Origin: Dehalococcoidia bacterium
GTDB lineage: Bacteria; Chloroflexota; Dehalococcoidia; JACQUA01
Length of the DNA: 8,638 nucleotides
NCBI GenBank assembly: GCA_030689845.1
Contig: JAUYHV010000028.1
Location: 1-8,638, forward strand
Direction: 5' to 3'
In this document: positions 4,141 through 8,638 of the stretch, piece by piece
Numbering within the stretch: the stretch's first letter is position 1
How the letters are laid out: the number at the start of each line of letters is the position of its first letter
The notes under the pieces: generated by a model
What the model was told of the DNA's origin: nothing
Database searches by the model: none
Seen by the model: the letters and a program-made list of their open reading frames with translations, nothing else
Made by a program: the position numbers and the translations under genes

Positions 4141-7100
4141 TTATGAAATTTTTTCAATTCTAACAGGGATGTTTTTTTGTACCGGGTTTTTAATACGTTG
4201 CTGATTATCGAAAAACGAAAGGTTGTTAACCGGTATACCGGGAAAGTTTACACTGATAAATACCGTGCCGGGGAGACATTTTTCCGTAATAAGACTATTA
4301 TGGACAATAATTTCGCCTGACGGGGACACGATTCGGACTTTTTCTCCACCCTGTATGCCCAGAGTTTCAGCGTCCATGGGGCTGATTTGCAAAGAAGCAT
4401 TATTGCTCAGGATATCAATTCCCTGGACCTTCCCGGTCATGGAATCCGTATTGAAACGGTATATATCCCTGCCTGTGATAAGCACAAAGGGGTAGGAATC
4501 CCCATCTGCCTGCGGGGGCTCAAATTTTGTTGGGACAAAATTATAAATAGCGAGATTTCCCGTGTTTCCCGATGGGGCATTGGTACGTTCTTCCGTATCG
4601 ACCAGAGAAGATATCTCCTCCATGATTCCTCCGGTACCGGGATAATCGAAACCGACGGCTCCCATGCGGCGGGCGATTTCACTTATTATCCAGGCATCTG
4701 TTCGGGCTTCACCTGGGGGCTGGATGCACGGGCTGAATTTCTGTAATCGTCTTTCTACATTAGTAAAAGTGCCGCCTTTTTCAACTGAACTCGCGGCAGG
4801 CAGCACTACATGGGCCCGGGAAGCAGTCTCGGTGAGAAAAAGGTCCTGGACTACCAGGAAGTCCAGCTTTTGCAAGGACTCGATAACCCGGCTGCTGCCC
4901 GTGCCGCTCACGGCAGGATTCGTGCCGGTAATATATAAAGCCTTGATATCACCGCGTCCGGCGGCCTCCAAGCATTCGTGGAAGGTCAGCCCCGGGACTT
5001 CTTTCAATGTGACGGCCCATTTTTGTTCAAAGGGTATCCTGTTATCAGTGTCAGCAATATTTTTATATCCGGGAAGCATGTTGGGAAGTCCGCCCATTTC
5101 GCAGGCCCCGATTACATTATTCTGTCCCGGCAGGGGGAAAATGCCCGCTCCGGGCTTGTCAATGTTACCTGTCAGAAGGAGTAAATTATGGAGCGCCTGT
5201 ATTGTTTCCGCCCCTTTCTGCTGCCCTGAAACTCCCGAAGAATAGAGTATGGTAGCGGGTAATGTCTGGGCAAATGTGAAGGCCAACTCTTCTATCCTGT
5301 CGGCGGGCACTCCAGTAATTCCCTCGACTTTGTCCGGCGAGTATCCCGCAAGGGAGGATTTCAGAGTTTCATACCCTGCGGTCCGCTCTTCGATAAAGGC
5401 TGCGTCTGCCTGTTCAGCTTCGATGATGACGTTCATAATACCCATGAGCAGGGCTGTATCCGTACCGGGCCGTGGTTGCAGCCAGGTATTGGCAAACTTT
5501 GCAGCCTCGGTCTCTCTTGGGTCTATGACCAGCAGGGAACCGCCGTTAATAACGGCTTTGCGCAACTTCTGCCACAACACGGGAAGGGAAGTGGATATAT
5601 CGCTTCCGATTAACAGGAAGCAGGCCGAGTTACCCAGACCGGAAATTGAATAAACGGGCATTGCCATTTGCCCGCCGGCTAATGTAGATACAGACGGGTC
5701 GTGGCAAAACCGGCCGGAGTTGTCTATGTTATTGCTTCCCATGACAGCACGGGTGAACTTTTGAAGAAGATAGATTTCCTCGTTGGTCATCCTTGCGGAT
5801 GCCAGGGCGGCGAAACCATCTCCCCTGTTATCTTTAAACCCGGAAGCCGCCATATCCAGGGCTTCGTCCCAGCTTGCTTCAACCAGTTTGCCGTTGCGGC
5901 GGACCATTGGATGGGTAAGACGGTCAGGGTGATTGGCAAAGGAGCAGCCGAACCTCCCCCTGAAACATATTTGGCCCTGGTTTACGGGGTTAGAAACGTC
6001 GCCGCGGGCGTTCAATACAGCGTTTTCTTTAATATTAAGCTGCAGGCCGCAACCTACGCTGCAATACGGGCAAATCGTTGCGGCGAAAGAGTTTGATTTT
6101 AATTCCCCATCGGGGTTGAGAGTTCCTACAGGGCAGACGTCGATGCATTCTCCGCAGGTAATGCAGCTTGTGTTTTTCAACGGGACCATGGTGGAAATGT
6201 TAGCTGGTCGGAAACCTGCCGGCAAAGCTCCTACCCCGAGATAGTCCCGGCATATCCTGCCGCACAGTCCGCAAAGGACGCACTTGTTGTCGTCCCGTTC
6301 GACAAAGGGATTGGAATTATCAACCGGAAACGTGTATTTTGCCCGTGTCTCCGGCGCTTTCATGCCGTAGCGGGTAGCCAGGGCTCTCAGGACGCATTTA
6401 TCGATGGCGTAACAGCCGCACTGGAGGCAGCGGGCTGCCTCGTTTTGCGCCTGCTCGAGCGAAAATCCCGTTGCGATTTCATCGAAGCTGCCTGTTCTCG
6501 ACGCTGGTTCCAGCTTTTTAACAAGTTCCCTGGGAACTCTTTTAATATCGCTGTATTCTTGTATGTCAGCCTGTTCCAGGCTTCCCCTGGCGCTGTTAAA
6601 CTGGTACTGTTTGGGTGTGGTCCGGCCGTCCTTTAAATATTCGCTTATTGCCAGGGCTGCCTTCCGGCCAGCCGCCATGGCTTCGATGGCCGTAGCGGCT
6701 CCGGTAACCAGGTCCCCGCCTGCAAAAACACCATTAATCCCTGTAAACAGGGTGTCCTTATCTACCTGGATAGTCCCTCCCCTGCCGGGCCGGAACGATT
6801 GCGCCGACCCTGGCAAAGACCCTTTGGCGCTGATGTACGACAGGTCGGGACGCTGCCCGGAGGCGACTATAACTAAATCGGCAGCAACGGCAAATTCCGA
6901 ACCCGGAACGAGTTGTGGAGAGGCACGTCCGCTTTCATCAGGTTTACCTGGTTCCGTACGGCCGCAAATTACCTTTTCTACCCCGGCGTTGCCGCCTTCA
7001 AACCTCAGCGGGGCCGCCTGGAAAGTAAATTCGATACCTTCCGCCTCCGCATCTTCTATCTCCTCATTGATAGCCGGCATATCGTCCCTGGAACGGCGGT

Positions 7101-8157
7101 AGAGGACCATAACTTTCTCACTGCCGAGTCTCAACGCCGTGCGGGCGGCATCCATGGCGGTATTGCCGCCGCCGATAACCGCGACCCTTCTTCCTTTTGT
7201 GGAAGGTGTGCCTGTATATGCTTCGGATAAAAATCCCAGGCCGCTTACCACCCCTTCCATATCCTCACCCGGGATATCCAGGGGGATACTTATTCCTGCT
7301 CCGGTGGCCAGGAAAACCGCTTTGAATCCTCCTTCGAAGAGGCTGTCGAATTTGAAATCCTTGCCTAAATGTTTCCCGGTCTGTATCGTTACTCCCAGTT
7401 TGACTATGTCCGAAATCTCCTTATCCAGGACTTCTTTTGGCAGGCGATAGGAAGGAATGCCGTAGCGCAGCATGCCTCCGGGAAGGGGCATTGCCTCGAA
7501 TATTGTCACGCTGTGTCCCCGGAGAGCCAAGAAATACGCTGCGGAGAGCCCTGCCGGACCCGACCCGATGACGGCGATTCTGTTACCCGAAGCAGGCAGG
7601 GGTGTTCTGGTGTCTGCAAGGGAAAGGTCATCATGCTGGCCGGCGAACCTTTTAAGGTCTTTTATAGCAATGGGCTGCTCCACCACGTTCCGGCGGCATA
7701 CAAGCTCACATGGATGGGGGCATATACGGCCGCAAACCGAAGGAAGAGGAATATATTCCTTGATAAGCTGTCTGGCCTCCCTGTAAAAACCTTTTCCGAT
7801 TAAGGAAATATATCCGGGAATGTCTATACCCGCGGGGCACCTTTCCTGGCAGGGGGCCATACAGTCGCCGTAATGTATCGCCAGGAGTTGCTCGATCTTC
7901 TCTTTCCTTGTTGCGATGACTGCTTCGCTTTCGGTGCTTATGACCATACCTTCCGCTGCGGGGGTAGAACATGATATGGTTAGACCGGTGCCCTCCACGT
8001 CCACCGTGCAAATACGGCAGGTGCCCAGAGGGGAGAGCCTTGGCTCATAACAAAGGGATGGGATATAAATTCCGTTCTCGCGGCAGGCACGGAGAATGGT
8101 CTGCCCGCTCTTGAAAGGAATATCTTTTCCATCTACCTTTATAGTTCCAGTAGCCAT
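4141..8157 (-). CDS. NAD(P)-linked formate dehydrogenase, single-chain fusion (2Fe-2S + GltD-like flavoprotein + molybdopterin catalytic domain)
   Basis: A 1338-residue cytoplasmic enzyme expected to interconvert formate and CO2 with NADP(H). Residues 1-80 are a NuoG-like [2Fe-2S] domain (Cys36, 47, 50, 63). Residues 95-175 are the GltD-type cysteine domain (HYGDC...PC...CP, VCGRICPHPCELVC). Residues 194-505 bind FAD (GSGPAG, 198-203) and NADPH (GGGNTAMD from 329; the YRRSRDDMPA loop suggests NADPH). Cys577/580/582/588, Cys626/629/632/636 and Cys665/668/671/675 are further Fe-S motifs. Residues 690-1330 are the bis-MGD formate dehydrogenase: cluster Cys696/699/703/731, catalytic Cys818-His819 (RFCHDPSV, codon TGC, so not Sec), the signature GQNNVIGACEMGGLPN, and a C-terminal MGD-binding domain (ITGRDIYRFNTDSMTG). 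The Lys usual after the last cluster Cys is Arg733. GGAG stands nine bases before the ATG. There is no twin-arginine signal. It is the third gene of an operon with DUF3006, and no clear terminator follows. Mo versus W cannot be told. Confidence 0.93.
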   Translation of the reverse strand: MATGTIKVDGKDIPFKSGQTILRACRENGIYIPSLCYEPRLSPLGTCRICTVDVEGTGLTISCSTPAAEGMVISTESEAVIATRKEKIEQLLAIHYGDCMAPCQERCPAGIDIPGYISLIGKGFYREARQLIKEYIPLPSVCGRICPHPCELVCRRNVVEQPIAIKDLKRFAGQHDDLSLADTRTPLPASGNRIAVIGSGPAGLSAAYFLALRGHSVTIFEAMPLPGGMLRYGIPSYRLPKEVLDKEISDIVKLGVTIQTGKHLGKDFKFDSLFEGGFKAVFLATGAGISIPLDIPGEDMEGVVSGLGFLSEAYTGTPSTKGRRVAVIGGGNTAMDAARTALRLGSEKVMVLYRRSRDDMPAINEEIEDAEAEGIEFTFQAAPLRFEGGNAGVEKVICGRTEPGKPDESGRASPQLVPGSEFAVAADLVIVASGQRPDLSYISAKGSLPGSAQSFRPGRGGTIQVDKDTLFTGINGVFAGGDLVTGAATAIEAMAAGRKAALAISEYLKDGRTTPKQYQFNSARGSLEQADIQEYSDIKRVPRELVKKLEPASRTGSFDEIATGFSLEQAQNEAARCLQCGCYAIDKCVLRALATRYGMKAPETRAKYTFPVDNSNPFVERDDNKCVLCGLCGRICRDYLGVGALPAGFRPANISTMVPLKNTSCITCGECIDVCPVGTLNPDGELKSNSFAATICPYCSVGCGLQLNIKENAVLNARGDVSNPVNQGQICFRGRFGCSFANHPDRLTHPMVRRNGKLVEASWDEALDMAASGFKDNRGDGFAALASARMTNEEIYLLQKFTRAVMGSNNIDNSGRFCHDPSVSTLAGGQMAMPVYSISGLGNSACFLLIGSDISTSLPVLWQKLRKAVINGGSLLVIDPRETEAAKFANTWLQPRPGTDTALLMGIMNVIIEAEQADAAFIEERTAGYETLKSSLAGYSPDKVEGITGVPADRIEELAFTFAQTLPATILYSSGVSGQQKGAETIQALHNLLLLTGNIDKPGAGIFPLPGQNNVIGACEMGGLPNMLPGYKNIADTDNRIPFEQKWAVTLKEVPGLTFHECLEAAGRGDIKALYITGTNPAVSGTGSSRVIESLQKLDFLVVQDLFLTETASRAHVVLPAASSVEKGGTFTNVERRLQKFSPCIQPPGEARTDAWIISEIARRMGAVGFDYPGTGGIMEEISSLVDTEERTNAPSGNTGNLAIYNFVPTKFEPPQADGDSYPFVLITGRDIYRFNTDSMTGKVQGIDILSNNASLQISPMDAETLGIQGGEKVRIVSPSGEIIVHNSLITEKCLPGTVFISVNFPGIPVNNLSFFDNQQRIKNPVQKNIPVRIEKIS

Positions 8158-8181
8158 TCGGTCTTTCTCCTTTGTTAGCGG

Positions 8182-8436
8182 TTACTTGTTTTTATTTCTC
8201 AGTTTTTCCAGTTTTGCTTCGATGGCGCTGCGCCGGCGTGCCGTCTCTCCCGGACACGGTCTAATGGCTGTCAACCGCCCGTCCGAAAGGTTAACGGTAA
8301 ACCAGTCCCCTTCCCGTACCCCCGAAGGAAGGAGTTGTAACGGTACGTTGACAATATTTTCGCTCTCTCCCAGGAGGAGGATGCCGGTGGAACCTTCGAT
8401 ACGGTCGAGGACTGCCTTTTGCTCGATGATTGACAT
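8182..8436 (-). CDS. DUF3006-domain protein
   Basis: An 84-residue soluble protein. Its pattern is that of DUF3006: an N-terminal VLDRIEGSTGILLLGE beta hairpin, NVPLQLLPSGVREGDWFTV, a short DGRLTAI strand, and a charged C-terminal helix (RRRSAIEAKLEKLRNKNK). The function of the family is unknown; it is often found beside ComEC-like metallo-beta-lactamase proteins in Clostridia, as here. Only 16 bases separate it from the upstream stop codon, and no good ribosome binding site precedes the ATG at 8436, so translation is probably coupled to the upstream gene. Its stop is 24 bases before the formate dehydrogenase start, which makes one transcript likely. Confidence 0.85.
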   Translation of the reverse strand: MSIIEQKAVLDRIEGSTGILLLGESENIVNVPLQLLPSGVREGDWFTVNLSDGRLTAIRPCPGETARRRSAIEAKLEKLRNKNK

Positions 8437-8452
8437 TACTTAAATGTTAGCC

Positions 8453-8638
8453 CTATTTTTCCGTTGTAATATTGTAAGACCTGCCGTTTGTTGAAATAAT
8501 GATTGTGCCGTTAATGTCCGTTCCGTACAGCGGTATGTTCATCTTGTTGAACCGGGCGATGGTTTCAGGGTGAGGGTGTCCATAAGGATTCCCTTTGCCA
8601 GCCGAGAAAACGGCCACCTGCGGCTGAACGGCCCTGAG
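8453..8638 (-). CDS. ComEC/Rec2-type metallo-beta-lactamase domain protein, C-terminal 61 residues (5' part outside window)
   Basis: The frame is open from the right edge to TAG at 8455-8453. It encodes the typical end of ComEC-like metallo-beta-lactamase hydrolases: QPQVAVFSAGKGNPYGHPHP, ETIARFN, IPLYGTDINGTIIISTNG and a final short strand. The GHPHPE motif with its His pair and the following TD..GTI strand are characteristic. Whether the protein has the ComEC membrane domain for DNA uptake or is a stand-alone secreted or cytoplasmic hydrolase cannot be seen here. In this group the stand-alone form paired with DUF3006 is frequent. It is the upstream member of the operon with DUF3006 and formate dehydrogenase. 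Confidence 0.85.
   Translation of the reverse strand, partial: LRAVQPQVAVFSAGKGNPYGHPHPETIARFNKMNIPLYGTDINGTIIISTNGRSYNITTEK

Noticed and set aside
5704..5706. Selenocysteine at the formate dehydrogenase active site
   Set aside because: The codon is TGC (Cys), not TGA; no SECIS is needed.
4223..7803. Many long frames on the plus strand and one on the minus strand inside the formate dehydrogenase gene
   Set aside because: All lie within a continuous 1338-codon frame whose motifs are intact from end to end; they are shadows of GC-rich coding sequence.
1..8638. CRISPR array or insertion sequence with intact transposase
   Set aside because: No regularly spaced direct repeats and no transposase frame were found in the window.

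Overview
The window looks like chromosomal DNA of an anaerobic Firmicute, most plausibly a Clostridia/Peptococcaceae-type bacterium. This is inferred from sigma-A type promoters (TTGACA, 17 bp, TATAAT-like), GGAG-type ribosome binding sites, a tRNA with encoded CCA, a DUF3006 / ComEC-type metallo-beta-lactamase pair, and a large soluble NAD(P)-linked formate dehydrogenase. No species can be named from sequence reading alone. All protein genes I accept are on the minus strand; the tRNA is the only plus-strand gene.

Right part (8638 to about 4141): an operon read leftwards. It begins outside the window with the C-terminus of a ComEC-like metallo-beta-lactamase domain protein. A DUF3006 protein follows after 17 bases, and a 1338-residue formate dehydrogenase follows after 24 bases. 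That enzyme combines in one chain a NuoG-like [2Fe-2S] domain, a GltD/NfnB-like FAD-NADPH oxidoreductase, ferredoxin-type [4Fe-4S] segments and a molybdopterin catalytic domain with Cys (not Sec) in the active site. It should couple CO2/formate to NADP(H) without separate subunits.

Middle (4140 to about 2922): a self-contained gene for a 28-residue basic peptide, missing from ordinary length-limited annotation, with its own consensus promoter, strong RBS and terminator. Next come a 14-bp imperfect hairpin, a mobile-looking 64-bp palindromic repeat (GTCATTCC...GGAATGAC), and a DUF5752 gene whose leader contains two mutually exclusive hairpins.

Left part (2921 to 1): AT-richer, accessory-looking DNA. 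A tRNA-Leu(TAG) on the plus strand abuts a decayed tyrosine-recombinase fragment containing an inverted repeat. Beyond it lie a four-helix membrane protein with an almost perfect promoter, a 65-residue degenerate HNH/zinc-finger protein, and an operon driven by a near-consensus promoter. That operon encodes a TIR-domain protein, a protein with a possible PD-(D/E)XK-like core, and a third unrecognised protein cut by the window edge. It is the best candidate here for an uncharacterised defence-type module; its function is inferred only from the TIR domain and the neighbourhood.
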